Shown: positions 17,344 through 25,745 of the stretch, piece after piece
Position numbering within the stretch: position 1 is the stretch's first letter
Layout of the letters: every line of letters starts with the position of its first letter
Assembly (NCBI RefSeq): GCF_013294065.1
Contig: NZ_JABSNM010000004.1
Location: 62,001 to 126,000, forward strand
Direction of reading: 5' to 3'
DNA from: Sphaerotilus uruguayifluvii
Lineage (GTDB): Bacteria; Pseudomonadota; Gammaproteobacteria; Burkholderiales; Burkholderiaceae_C
Length of the DNA: 64,000 bases
Translations under genes and position numbers: made by a program
The notes under the pieces: generated by a model
What the model was told of the DNA's origin: nothing
Databases searched by the model: none
What the model saw: the letters and a program-made list of their open reading frames with translations, nothing else

Positions 17344-18557
17344 TCGGCCGCCACTTCCTCGGCGGCCGTCGCGCCGGCGCGACGCTGGCGATGGCGGCGC
17401 ATCGCCGCCTCCAGCTCGAAGCGCAGCGCCGAGGTGCGCAGCGTCGTCCAGGTCATCTGCTCGTCGAGCGTGGCCAGCGTGGTCTTGTAGCGCGACTCGC
17501 CGGCCATGAAGTCGTAGACCTCGTGGCCGAGCGCGGCGTTGTGCTGAGCGGCCAGCACATGCGCGACCAGCCCGGGCCGCGCATGCTTCTCGATCAGGCC
17601 GTACTCCAGCCCCGACTGGTAGAAGCACACCCGGCCGCGGTGGATGAAGCTGTAGAGGAAGCCCAGGTCGTGCTCGCCCGCCGCCACCCGCAGCATCTGG
17701 ATCGCGCCGCTGTCGTGGTGGTGCTCGACCAGCGTGCGGTGGAAGCGGAAGAAGAAGTCGTTGGCGAAGGCGCCGGGCTGGCCGCGGCCGGTCCAGTGCG
17801 CCTGGTGCAGCGCGGCCAGGCGCTCGAGCCAGTCCAGCGCCTGCGCGGTCGAGGCCGCCGGCGTCAGCGTGAGGGCCCCGAGCTGGCCGTATTCCTTCAT
17901 GCTGCGGCGGATCTGCGAACGCGAGTTCGAGCTGATCAGCTTCAGGAAGTCGCCGCCGGCGGCGCGCACCGCCTTCAGGTCGACCGCGTAGGAGCGGCGC
18001 ACCCAGTCCTCGCGCTCGAGCCGGCGCGAGGCCAGCCGCGTCTCGCAGCCGGCCGGCCAGCCCGGCCCGGCCAGGCCGGGCAGCACGATCTCGGTGACGC
18101 CGCGCAGACGCCCGGCCCAGTGCGCCAGCATCGCCGCACGGACCGCGTCCGCGCCCTCGGCGTCGTCGGCGGCGACCAGGAAGTCGTTGTGCTCGATCGT
18201 CAGGATGTCGAGCTCGGGCCGGCCGGTCGCATGCAGCCAGGCGGTGCGGCAGAACGGCAGGCCGAAGCGCTGCCGGCCGGGCCCGTCGACGACCAGCGCC
18301 AGGCCGACATCGCGCTCGCCGCGCCGCGCCTGCAGCAGCCGCGGCCGGACCTCGTCAGGCAGCAGCGCCAGCCAGGTGCCGATCCAGGCCCAGCGGGTGA
18401 AGAAGCTGCCCTCGCAGCGCGCCTCCAGCGCACGCCAGCGCGTGGCCAGCGCCGCACGGAAGGCCGGATCGGACACGGGCAGCAGCGAGATCTGCAGCGG
18501 AGCCCGCGATGCAGGCGAGGCGGGCGAGGAGGAGGCGGAGGGACGGCGATGGCTCAT
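17340..18557 (-). CDS. GNAT-type acetyltransferase of the BioF2-like/FemAB (CelD) group
   Basis: A 405-residue cytoplasmic protein with a duplicated GNAT fold, as in BioF2-like proteins of exopolysaccharide clusters. Recognisable parts are 'GSFFTRWAWIGTWLALL' near the N-terminus, 'ISSNSRSQIRRSMKEYG' in the middle (the conserved S-x-x-R-x-x-x-R-R region), and 'YDFMAGESRYKTTLA' near the C-terminus, which is the most conserved block. The family acylates sugars or amino sugars of surface polymers, but no substrate is proven. It is convergent with the EPS GT2 gene and near the flippase, which fits a polymer-decoration role. Confidence 0.85.
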   Translation of the reverse strand: MSHRRPSASSSPASPASRAPLQISLLPVSDPAFRAALATRWRALEARCEGSFFTRWAWIGTWLALLPDEVRPRLLQARRGERDVGLALVVDGPGRQRFGLPFCRTAWLHATGRPELDILTIEHNDFLVAADDAEGADAVRAAMLAHWAGRLRGVTEIVLPGLAGPGWPAGCETRLASRRLEREDWVRRSYAVDLKAVRAAGGDFLKLISSNSRSQIRRSMKEYGQLGALTLTPAASTAQALDWLERLAALHQAHWTGRGQPGAFANDFFFRFHRTLVEHHHDSGAIQMLRVAAGEHDLGFLYSFIHRGRVCFYQSGLEYGLIEKHARPGLVAHVLAAQHNAALGHEVYDFMAGESRYKTTLATLDEQMTWTTLRTSALRFELEAAMRRHRQRRAGATAAEEVAAD

Positions 18558-18590
18558 GCGCCGATTGTCGCAGTCCCGGATGTCATCGCC

Positions 18591-19532
18591 TTATCCGCGC
18601 GACGACTTGCGCATCAGCGTGCTCTTGCCGAACAGGCTCTCGACCAGGTCGACCGCCAGCGCCGCGGTGCGGTTGCGCACGTCGCAGGCCGGATTGAGCT
18701 CGACGATGTCGAGCGAGGCCAGCCGACCGGTGTCGGCGATCATCTCCATGCACAGCTGCGCCTCGCGGTAGGTCGGGCCGCCGGGCACGGTGGTGCCCAC
18801 GCCCGGCGCGATGTCCGGATCGAGGAAGTCGACGTCGAAGCTGACATGCAGGTGCGTGCGCTCGTCGAGCGTGGCCAGCGCCAGCTCCATCGCGTGGCGC
18901 ATGCCCATCTCGTCGATGTAGCGCATGTCGAAGACCTCGAGGTCCTGCTCGTGCACGAAGCGCTTCTCGCCGGCGTCGACGCTGCGGATGCCGATCTGGC
19001 GCACCCACTTCGGCGAGATCGCCGGCACCTGGCCGCCGATGCCGGTCAGCTCCGGCGGGCCGAAGCCGCACAGGCAGGCCACCGGCATGCCATGGATGTT
19101 GCCGGTCGGCGTGATCGCCGAGGTGTTGAAGTCGGCATGCGCGTCGAGCCAGAGCACCCGCAGCTTGCGGCCGGTCTCGCGGCAGTGGCGCGCCACCGCG
19201 CTGATCGAGCCGATGCCCAGGCAGTGGTCGCCGCCCAGCATGATCGGCAGCCGCCCGGCGGCCAGCTCGGCATGCACCGCCTCGTGCGCCTTGCGGTTCC
19301 ACTCGGCGACCTCGGCCAGATGGCGGTAGCCGTCGACCGGCGGCAGCCACGGGTTGGCCGGGCCGGACAGGTTGCCGCGGTCATGCACCACCAGGCCGTG
19401 GGCCTGCAGCCGTTCGCGCAGACCGGCCACCCGCAGCGCCTCCGGCCCCATCGACGCGCCCCGGTCGGAGGCGCCGACATCGGTCGGCACGCCGATCAGC
19501 GCGACCTCGCGCACGCTCGGGCCCGTGCTCAC
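18591..19532 (-). CDS. rocF: arginase
   Basis: A 313-residue ureohydrolase that hydrolyses L-arginine to ornithine and urea with two Mn ions. The metal-ligand motifs are all present: 'MLGGDHCLGIGS', 'LWLDAHADFN' and 'SFDVDFLDPDIAPG'. The arginine-type 'NTSAITPTGNIHGM' loop supports arginase over agmatinase. The start is GTG at 19530-19532, overlapping the stop of the upstream LOG gene (GTGA). Reading further upstream in this frame only gives shadow sequence. It is the last gene of the ctpA-moeB-LOG-arginase run on this strand. Confidence 0.9.
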   Translation of the reverse strand: MSTGPSVREVALIGVPTDVGASDRGASMGPEALRVAGLRERLQAHGLVVHDRGNLSGPANPWLPPVDGYRHLAEVAEWNRKAHEAVHAELAAGRLPIMLGGDHCLGIGSISAVARHCRETGRKLRVLWLDAHADFNTSAITPTGNIHGMPVACLCGFGPPELTGIGGQVPAISPKWVRQIGIRSVDAGEKRFVHEQDLEVFDMRYIDEMGMRHAMELALATLDERTHLHVSFDVDFLDPDIAPGVGTTVPGGPTYREAQLCMEMIADTGRLASLDIVELNPACDVRNRTAALAVDLVESLFGKSTLMRKSSRG

Positions 19533-20434
19533 ATGTCCTCCGCGAAGGCGCCGGTGGTGGTGTCGGGCAGGTCGAAGCCATAGTGGGCCGACAGATGCTC
19601 CCAGGCCTCCTCGGCGGTCTCGACGAAGCGGAACAGGTTCACGTCGCCCGGGCTGATCATGCCGGTCTCGATCAGCCAGTCGAAGTCGATCAGGCGGGTC
19701 CAGAACTCGCGCCCGAACAGCAGGATCGGGCGACGGCGGCTCTTGCCGGTCTGGATCAGCGTCATCGTCTCGAACAGCTCGTCGAGCGTGCCGAAGCCGC
19801 CGGGGAAGCACACCAGCGCGATGCTGCGCATCACGAAATGCATCTTGCGCAGCGCGAAGTAGTGGAACTGGAAGCACAGCTCCGGCGTGATGTACGGGTT
19901 GGGCGCCTGCTCGTGCGGCAGCACGATGTTCAGGCCGATGCTCTTGCCGCCGACCTCGTGCGCGCCGCGGTTGCCCGCTTCCATGATGCCGGGGCCGCCG
20001 CCGGTGACGACGTAGATCGGCGTCTCCAGCGTGCGCGAGCGCCGGGTGACGAGCGAGCCGAAGCGGCGCGCCTCGTCGTAGTAGCGGCTCATGTCGACCT
20101 GGCGGCGCGCGCGCGCGACCGCGGCCTCGTCGCCGCCCGCCTCGGCCTCGGCCAGACGCTCGGCGGCGGTCTCGGGCGGCAGGATGCGCGCGCTGCCGAA
20201 GATCACGATCGTCGACTCGATGCCGAGCTCGGTCTGGATCAGCTCGGGCTTGAGCAGCTCGAGCTGCATGCGCACCGGCCGGAGCTCCTCGCGCAGCAGG
20301 AAGGCGCTGTCGGCGAAGGCCAGCCGGTAGGCGCTTTCCGGACCGCCGTACAGCGAGGGCGGCTGTGCGGCCTGGAGTTCCTCCTGGGCCGACGGGAAGT
20401 TGCGTGCTGTCAGTTCGGGATGGGGCTTGTCCAT
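19529..20434 (-). CDS. LOG-family protein (TIGR00730-like nucleotide 5'-monophosphate phosphoribohydrolase)
   Basis: A 301-residue Rossmann-type protein with the two LOG hallmarks, 'GGGPGIMEAGNRGA' and 'FPGGFGTLDELFE' (the PGGxGTxxE motif that binds the nucleotide phosphate). Family members release free bases from nucleotide monophosphates; some make cytokinin-type bases. It is often misnamed lysine decarboxylase. It is longer than the minimal approx. 190-residue LOG because of about 100 extra N-terminal residues. ATG 20432-20434 is used; 20444-20446 is an in-frame alternative. Its stop overlaps the arginase start. Confidence 0.88.
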   Translation of the reverse strand: MDKPHPELTARNFPSAQEELQAAQPPSLYGGPESAYRLAFADSAFLLREELRPVRMQLELLKPELIQTELGIESTIVIFGSARILPPETAAERLAEAEAGGDEAAVARARRQVDMSRYYDEARRFGSLVTRRSRTLETPIYVVTGGGPGIMEAGNRGAHEVGGKSIGLNIVLPHEQAPNPYITPELCFQFHYFALRKMHFVMRSIALVCFPGGFGTLDELFETMTLIQTGKSRRRPILLFGREFWTRLIDFDWLIETGMISPGDVNLFRFVETAEEAWEHLSAHYGFDLPDTTTGAFAEDM

Positions 20435-20456
20435 GCCTGACAGCATAGCCGCCCGG

Positions 20457-21233
20457 TCACGACCTTGCCGGTTCCTTCGATGAAACACGCGCCGAGCAGA
20501 CCGGACAGGCCGCGTCGCGCCCGATCCGGATCTCGGTCCACTCCATGCGGCGGCCGTCGAGCATCTGCAGCCGGCCGGCCAGCGGCTGGCCGAAGCCGGC
20601 AAGCAGCTTGAGCGCCTCGGCGGCCTGCATCGTGCCGATGATGCCCACCAGCGGCGCGAACACGCCCATCGTCGCGCAGCGCACCTCCGGCACCTCGGCC
20701 GTCGGCGGGAACAGGCAGGCGTAGCACGGCAGGTCCTCGCCGCGCGCGTCCCAGACCGCGATCTGGCCGTCCAGCCCGATCGCCGCGCCCGACACCAGCG
20801 GGCGGCGCTGCTCGACGCAGGCGGCGTTGACCGCCTGGCGGGTCGGGAAGTTGTCGCTGCAGTCGAGCACCACGTCGGCTGCGGCCACCAGCTCGGCCAG
20901 CAGCTGCGCGTCGGCGCGGCGCGCGACGGTGCGCACCGTCACGCCCGGATTGATCTGCGCGATCGCGGCGGCCGCCGACTCGACCTTCGGCGAGCCGACG
21001 CGGGCCTCGGTGTGCGCGATCTGGCGCTGCAGGTTGGTGCGGTCGACCGTGTCATGGTCGACCACCGTGATCGTGCCCACGCCGGCGCTGGCCAGGTAGA
21101 GCAGCGCCGGCGAGCCCAGACCGCCGGCGCCGATCACCAGCGCATGGCCGTCGAGCAGGCGCTGCTGGCCCTCGACACCGATCTCGTCGAGCAGGATGTG
21201 GCGGCTGTAGCGCAGCAGCTGATCGTCGTCCAT
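20457..21233 (-). CDS. moeB: MoeB/ThiF-type adenylyltransferase (E1-like)
   Basis: A 258-residue E1-like enzyme that adenylates the C-terminal Gly of a MoaD or ThiS sulfur carrier. The ATP site is 'VIGAGGLGSPALLYLASAG', followed by 'VVDHDTVDRTNLQRQ'. Two CxxC pairs for structural zinc ('CYAC' and 'CPVC') and the Cys of 'RCATMGVFAPL' are present. MoeB and ThiF cannot be separated on this sequence alone, as many Burkholderiales use one gene for both. It lies 17 nt downstream of ctpA, so co-transcription is likely. Confidence 0.85.
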   Translation of the reverse strand: MDDDQLLRYSRHILLDEIGVEGQQRLLDGHALVIGAGGLGSPALLYLASAGVGTITVVDHDTVDRTNLQRQIAHTEARVGSPKVESAAAAIAQINPGVTVRTVARRADAQLLAELVAAADVVLDCSDNFPTRQAVNAACVEQRRPLVSGAAIGLDGQIAVWDARGEDLPCYACLFPPTAEVPEVRCATMGVFAPLVGIIGTMQAAEALKLLAGFGQPLAGRLQMLDGRRMEWTEIRIGRDAACPVCSARVSSKEPARS

Positions 21234-21250
21234 CGTCCGGCCGCCCTGTC

Positions 21251-22702
21251 TCAGTTGGCCTTCGGCTCTTCGAGCTTGCGCTCGGTCTGCGTCTTCGACG
21301 CGACGACCGGGCGGCCCTTCAGCCGGTTGAGCGCCTGCTGCAGCTGGAAGTCGTCGCTGGCGCCGTATTCGGGCAGCTTCGGCAGCTTCGCGCCGTCCTT
21401 GGTGCCGGCGGCCTTGGAGGCCTCCTCGAGCTTCTTCAGCGCCTCCTCGCGGGCCTTCTCGCGGGCGGCGTCCTTCTTCTCGTCGCCGTTGGCCAGGTGC
21501 TTGTCGAGATCGGACTCGCGCATGCGCAGCGCGGCGAACGGGCTGCCCTCGGCGGTGTCGTCGACCAGCACGTCGGGCAGGATGCCCTTGGCCTGGATCG
21601 ACTGGCCCGACGGCGTGTAGTAGCGCGCGGTGGTGATCTTCAGCGAGGTGTTGGGCATCGGCAGGCGCGCGATCTCGCTCTGCACCGAGCCCTTGCCGAA
21701 GGTCTGCGAGCCCATGATGACCGCGCGCTTGTGGTCCTTCAGCGCGCCGGCGACGATCTCGCTGGCCGAGGCCGAGCCCTCGTTGACCAGCACCACCATC
21801 GGCACCGTCTTCAGCGCGGCGGGCAGGCTGGCGAGCAGGTCGCTGCCGTCGCGCGAGTAGAACATCGGCGCGGCCTTGAGCACGCTGCGCGACTCCGGGA
21901 TCTGGCCGTTGGTCGAGACGACGACGACGTCCTTCGGCAGGAAGGCCGCCGAGACGCCGACCGCGGTGTCGAGCAGGCCGCCGGGGTCGTTGCGCAGGTC
22001 CAGCACCAGGCCCTTGAGCTGCGGCTCCTTCTGGTAGATCTCGCGCAGCTGCTCGGTGAAGTCGCGCAGCGTCGGTTCCTGGAACTGGTTGATGCGGATC
22101 CAGGCGTAGCCGGGCTCGACCACCTTCGAGCGCACGCTCTTGGTCTTGATCTCCTCGCGCACGATCGTCACCGGGAAGGTGCGGTTGTCGGCCTTGCGGA
22201 ACACCGTCAGCACGACCTTGGTGCCGCTGGGGCCGCGCATGCGCTTGATGGCCTGGTCCATGTTCAGGCCCTTGACCATCGTGTCGTCGATGCGGGTGAT
22301 CAGGTCGCCGGTCTGCAGGCCGGCGCGGAAGGCCGGCGAGCCCTCGATCGGCGAGACGACCTTGACCAGGCCCTCCTCCATCTCGATCTGGATGCCCACG
22401 CCGGTGAACTTGCCGCTGATGCCCTCGCGGAATTCCTTGAAGGCCTGGCCCTCGAAGTAGGCCGAATGCGGGTCGAGCCCGGAGACCATGCCGGTGATCG
22501 CGTCGCGGATCAGCTTCTTGTCGTCGACCGGCTCGACGTAGGAACGCTTGACCAGATCGAAGACCGCAGCGAGCTGCTGCATGTCCTCCAGCGGCAGCGG
22601 CGACATCGCGCTGCGCGCGGTCGCCTGCAGCTGCATCGTCGCCAGGGCACCGGCGAACGCACCGACCGCCACCCAACCTGCCACCTTCAACTTGCTTCCC
22701 AT
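21251..22702 (-). CDS. ctpA: carboxy-terminal processing protease (S41 family, PDZ)
   Basis: A 483-residue periplasmic protease. It has an N-terminal signal anchor ('VAGWVAVGAFAGALATMQ'), an N-terminal 'LFDLVKRSYVEPVDD'-type helical region, a PDZ domain starting at about residue 95 ('FTGVGIQIEMEEG'), and the S41 core. The catalytic Ser is in 'NEGSASASEIVAG' and the Lys in 'QTFGKGSVQ', giving the Ser-Lys dyad. The C-terminal tail is Lys/Glu/Ala-rich and probably coiled. It trims C-termini of envelope proteins such as peptidoglycan enzymes. ATG 22700-22702 has AAAGGTG upstream. It is followed directly by moeB. Confidence 0.92.
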   Translation of the reverse strand: MGSKLKVAGWVAVGAFAGALATMQLQATARSAMSPLPLEDMQQLAAVFDLVKRSYVEPVDDKKLIRDAITGMVSGLDPHSAYFEGQAFKEFREGISGKFTGVGIQIEMEEGLVKVVSPIEGSPAFRAGLQTGDLITRIDDTMVKGLNMDQAIKRMRGPSGTKVVLTVFRKADNRTFPVTIVREEIKTKSVRSKVVEPGYAWIRINQFQEPTLRDFTEQLREIYQKEPQLKGLVLDLRNDPGGLLDTAVGVSAAFLPKDVVVVSTNGQIPESRSVLKAAPMFYSRDGSDLLASLPAALKTVPMVVLVNEGSASASEIVAGALKDHKRAVIMGSQTFGKGSVQSEIARLPMPNTSLKITTARYYTPSGQSIQAKGILPDVLVDDTAEGSPFAALRMRESDLDKHLANGDEKKDAAREKAREEALKKLEEASKAAGTKDGAKLPKLPEYGASDDFQLQQALNRLKGRPVVASKTQTERKLEEPKAN

Positions 22703-22810
22703 CTCGGACACCTTTCGCGTCGCGGCGCCGGGCAGGCTCGCTGGCCGACCGTCCCGGTGCACATCACATCGTGCGGCCAGTATAGGACGCACCCGACATC
22801 CGGAACGAGA

Positions 22811-23836
22811 TCAGGCCGCTGCCGCGCCCTTCAAGTCCCGCGGGAAAGTCACGGGGCGGTCGACCGCGGCACGGATGCCGATCCATTCGCCGATCGCATG
22901 GTCATGGTGGGCCGGCACCTGCGCCAGCAGCTGCTCGCCGCCGGCGAGCTCCAGCGTGTAGAGGAATTCCGCGCCGCGAAAGGCCTTGGCACGCAGCCGC
23001 GCGCGCAGCGGGCTGGCCGCGTCATGAACCACCTCGTCGGCCCGCAGCAGCACGTCGCGCCCGGCCATGCCCGCCTGCCGCGGCAGCACCGCGCTGGCCG
23101 GCGCGAGCGTGCCCTGGCCGACGAAGGTGGCGACGAAGCGGGTGGCCGGACGGCGGTAGAGCTCGGCAGGCGGCGCCCACTGCTGCAGCTCGCCGGCCTG
23201 CATCACGCCGACCGCGTCGGCCACCGCGAAGGCCTCCATCTGGTCATGGGTGACGAACAGCGCCGTCGTGCCGGTCTGGCGCAGGATCGCACGCACTTCC
23301 TGGGCCAGGCGCTCGCGCAGGTCGACGTCCAGGCTGGAGAACGGCTCGTCCATCAGCAGCAGGCGCGGCCGCGGCGCCAGCGCCCGCGCCAGCGCGATGC
23401 GCTGCTGCTGCCCGCCGGAGAGCTGGTGCGGCAGGCGGTGCGCCGTCTCCGCCAGGCCGACCAGCGCCAGCAGCTCGGCCCCGCGGCGCTCGCGCTCGGC
23501 CCGCGGCAGATGCGCGATGCCGAACGCGACGTTCTCGGCCACCGTCATGTGCGGAAACAGCGCGTAGTCCTGGAAGACCATGCCGATGCGGCGCCGCTCG
23601 GGCGGCAGATGCAGGCCGCGGGCCGCGTCGGCGACCGGCTCGTCCTCGAGCACCACCCGCCCCGCCGCCGGCCGCTCCAGCCCGGCGATCGCGCGCAGCA
23701 GCGAGGTCTTGCCGCAGCCCGAGGGCCCGAGCAGCGCACCGATGCCGCCGCGCTCGAGCCCGAGCGAGACCTCGCTGACGCTGGCGCGCGGGGCACCGGG
23801 ATAGCGGACGCTGAGCTGGTCGACGTGCAGGAACAT
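22811..23836 (-). CDS. ferric-iron-type ABC transporter ATP-binding protein (FbpC-like)
   Basis: A 341-residue ABC ATPase with Walker A 'LLGPSGCGKTSLLRAI', signature 'QLSGGQQQRIALARAL', Walker B 'LLLMDEPFSSLD' and the H-loop 'TALFVTHDQMEA'. The C-terminal approx. 100 residues form a TOBE/FbpC-type regulatory domain. Together with the divergent two-domain permease it fits the Fbp/Sfu class of Fe(III) importers. No periplasmic iron-binding protein is encoded in the window. The start is ATG 23834-23836, with a conserved first strand immediately after it. A putative Fur-like site lies in the 100 bp between the two divergent genes. Confidence 0.88.
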   Translation of the reverse strand: MFLHVDQLSVRYPGAPRASVSEVSLGLERGGIGALLGPSGCGKTSLLRAIAGLERPAAGRVVLEDEPVADAARGLHLPPERRRIGMVFQDYALFPHMTVAENVAFGIAHLPRAERERRGAELLALVGLAETAHRLPHQLSGGQQQRIALARALAPRPRLLLMDEPFSSLDVDLRERLAQEVRAILRQTGTTALFVTHDQMEAFAVADAVGVMQAGELQQWAPPAELYRRPATRFVATFVGQGTLAPASAVLPRQAGMAGRDVLLRADEVVHDAASPLRARLRAKAFRGAEFLYTLELAGGEQLLAQVPAHHDHAIGEWIGIRAAVDRPVTFPRDLKGAAAA

Positions 23837-23915
23837 GGCGTGAACGGACGGCAACGGGGCGGGGCGCGGCAGGGCCGGGAAAAGCGATTGGAACTATCAT
23901 AACCGCGACTGCCAA

Positions 23916-23931
23916 TGCAAATCATTTCTGA
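23916..23931. promoter_or_regulatory. possible Fur-box-like sequence
   Basis: TGCAAATCATTTCTGA in the divergent spacer of the iron ABC genes resembles the 7-1-7 Fur consensus TGATAATnATTATCA mainly in the left half-site (5 of 7) and only in the first three bases of the right half. Its position between two iron-transport genes makes it worth testing; the sequence match is weak. Confidence 0.25.
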
Positions 23932-23935
23932 TCAC

Positions 23936-25576
23936 ATGACCTTGCGCCGCCCTTCCCTGCTGTCCGGCCTGCTGATGCCCGCGTGCCTGCTGCTGGCGCT
24001 GCCGCTGCTGGCGCTCGCCTCGTCCTGGCTGAGCTTCGACGCGACCGCGCTTGCGACGCTGGCGCATCAGCTCGACACCGTGCTGCCGAGCTACGCACTG
24101 GCCTCGCTGCAGCTGGCCGTGCCGGTGGCCGTGGGCGTGGCGCTGCTGGGCGGCGGCGCGGCGGCGCTGGTGACGCTGCTGCGCTTTCCCGGCCGCGACC
24201 TGCTCGAGTGGGCGCTGCTGCTGCCGCTGGCGATGCCGGCCTACGTGCTGGCCTACGTCTACACCGACACGCTGCAGTCGAGCGGTCCACTGCAGACCTG
24301 GCTGCGCGCGGCCACCGGCGCCACCGGCGCGCTGTGGCCGGACATCCGCAGCCTGTGGGGCGCGGTGCTGCTGTTCGTGCTGACGCTCTATCCCTATGTC
24401 TACCTGCTGGTGCGCACCGCGCTGCTCGAGCGCGGCGTGGCGCTGATGGAAGCCGCGCGGCTGCTCGGTGCCGGGCCGTGGCGGCGCGTGCTGCGCGTGG
24501 CGCTGCCGATGGCGCGTCCGGCGCTGGCCGCCGGCGTCGCGCTGGCGCTGATGGAGACGCTGGCCGACTACGGCGTCGGCGCCTATTTCGGCCTGAGCAC
24601 CTTCACCACCGGCATCTACCGCGCCTGGCTGTCCTTCGGCGACCGCCATGCGGCGGCGCAGCTGGCCACGCTGCTGCTGCTGGTCGTGGCGCTGCTGGTC
24701 TGGACCGAGCGCCGCGCGCAGGCGCGCATGCGCTTCGCCGTCACCCGCAGCGCCGGCACCGGCCCGGAGGCGCGGCCGGCGAGGCTGCGGGGGGCCGCCG
24801 CCCTGGCGGCGCTGGCGGCCGGCCTGATGCCGGTGCTGCTGGGCTTCGTGCTGCCGGTGCTGATGCTGCTGCGGCTGGTGCTCGAGGAGGCGCTGCACGG
24901 CGAGTTCGGCCTGCCCTGGGCCCGCTTCGGCGGCTGGGCCCGGACCAGCCTGACGCTGGCGGGCACCGCCGCGCTGCTGGCCGTGGCGCTGGCCCTGCCG
25001 ATGGCCTTCGCGGCACGGCTGCGCAGCCATGCGCTGCTGACGGCAGGCGTGCGCCTGGTGTCGCTGGGCTACGCGGTGCCGGGGGCGGTGATCGCCATCG
25101 GCCTGCTGCTGCCCTCGGGCTGGCTTCAGGCGCGCTGGCCCGACAGCCAGCTCGGCACGGTGCTGACCAGCACCTCGCTGGGTCTGATCTACGCCTACCT
25201 GGTGCGCTTCTCGGCGGTGGCGCTGCAGTCGCTGGACTCGGGCTATGCGCGGCTGCCGTCCAGCCTGGACGAGAGCGCACGCATGCTCGGCGCCGCGCCG
25301 CTGCGGCTGTTCGGCCGGGTCCACCTGCCGCTGCTGCGCCGCAGCGTGCTGGCGGCGGCGCTGCTGGTCTTCGTCGACGTGATGAAGGAGCTGCCGGCGA
25401 CGCTGGCGCTGCGGCCCTTCGACAGCGACACGCTGGCGGTCGTCGCGCACCAGCTCGCGCGCGACGAGCGCCTGGCCGAGGCGGCGCTGCCCTCGCTGGC
25501 GCTGGTGCTCGTCGGGCTGGCCCCGGTGATGCTGCTGTCGCGGGCGATGCGGCGAGGAGACAGCACCTCAATCTGA
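23936..25576 (+). CDS. ferric-iron-type ABC transporter permease (FbpB-like, two fused permease domains)
   Basis: A 546-residue inner-membrane protein with about 12 helices in two homologous halves. Each half has an EAA-type loop that docks on the ATPase: 'AARLLGAGPWRRVLRVALPMARPA' region (G-x-x-x-x-x-x-x-x-x-x-P) in the first, and 'ARMLGAAPLRLFGRVHLPLLR' in the second. The fused layout is characteristic of FbpB/SfuB iron(III) permeases. It is divergent from the ATPase gene. ATG 23936 was preferred because the alternative ATG at 23915 lies inside the putative operator; neither has a strong Shine-Dalgarno. Confidence 0.88.
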   Translation: MTLRRPSLLSGLLMPACLLLALPLLALASSWLSFDATALATLAHQLDTVLPSYALASLQLAVPVAVGVALLGGGAAALVTLLRFPGRDLLEWALLLPLAMPAYVLAYVYTDTLQSSGPLQTWLRAATGATGALWPDIRSLWGAVLLFVLTLYPYVYLLVRTALLERGVALMEAARLLGAGPWRRVLRVALPMARPALAAGVALALMETLADYGVGAYFGLSTFTTGIYRAWLSFGDRHAAAQLATLLLLVVALLVWTERRAQARMRFAVTRSAGTGPEARPARLRGAAALAALAAGLMPVLLGFVLPVLMLLRLVLEEALHGEFGLPWARFGGWARTSLTLAGTAALLAVALALPMAFAARLRSHALLTAGVRLVSLGYAVPGAVIAIGLLLPSGWLQARWPDSQLGTVLTSTSLGLIYAYLVRFSAVALQSLDSGYARLPSSLDESARMLGAAPLRLFGRVHLPLLRRSVLAAALLVFVDVMKELPATLALRPFDSDTLAVVAHQLARDERLAEAALPSLALVLVGLAPVMLLSRAMRRGDSTSI

Positions 25577-25745
25577 TCGCAGGACGGCGCTCCGGCCCGT
25601 GCAGCAGGTCACGGGCCCCGGAACACATCGGGTCGGACCGCCTTTTCGCGGGATTCTGGAACCTGAAATTACCTCAAGAATTCCTCTGGAGTATCCCTGG
25701 ACACCTTCCGAAAACTCCGGAACGCCAACCTCAGAAGACCTGCGA

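Noticed and set aside
16123-25680. The octamer ACCTCAAG shared by the spacers before the GT genes at 16265 and 25746
   Set aside because: A single 8-base match in two spacers is within chance, and the flanking bases differ.
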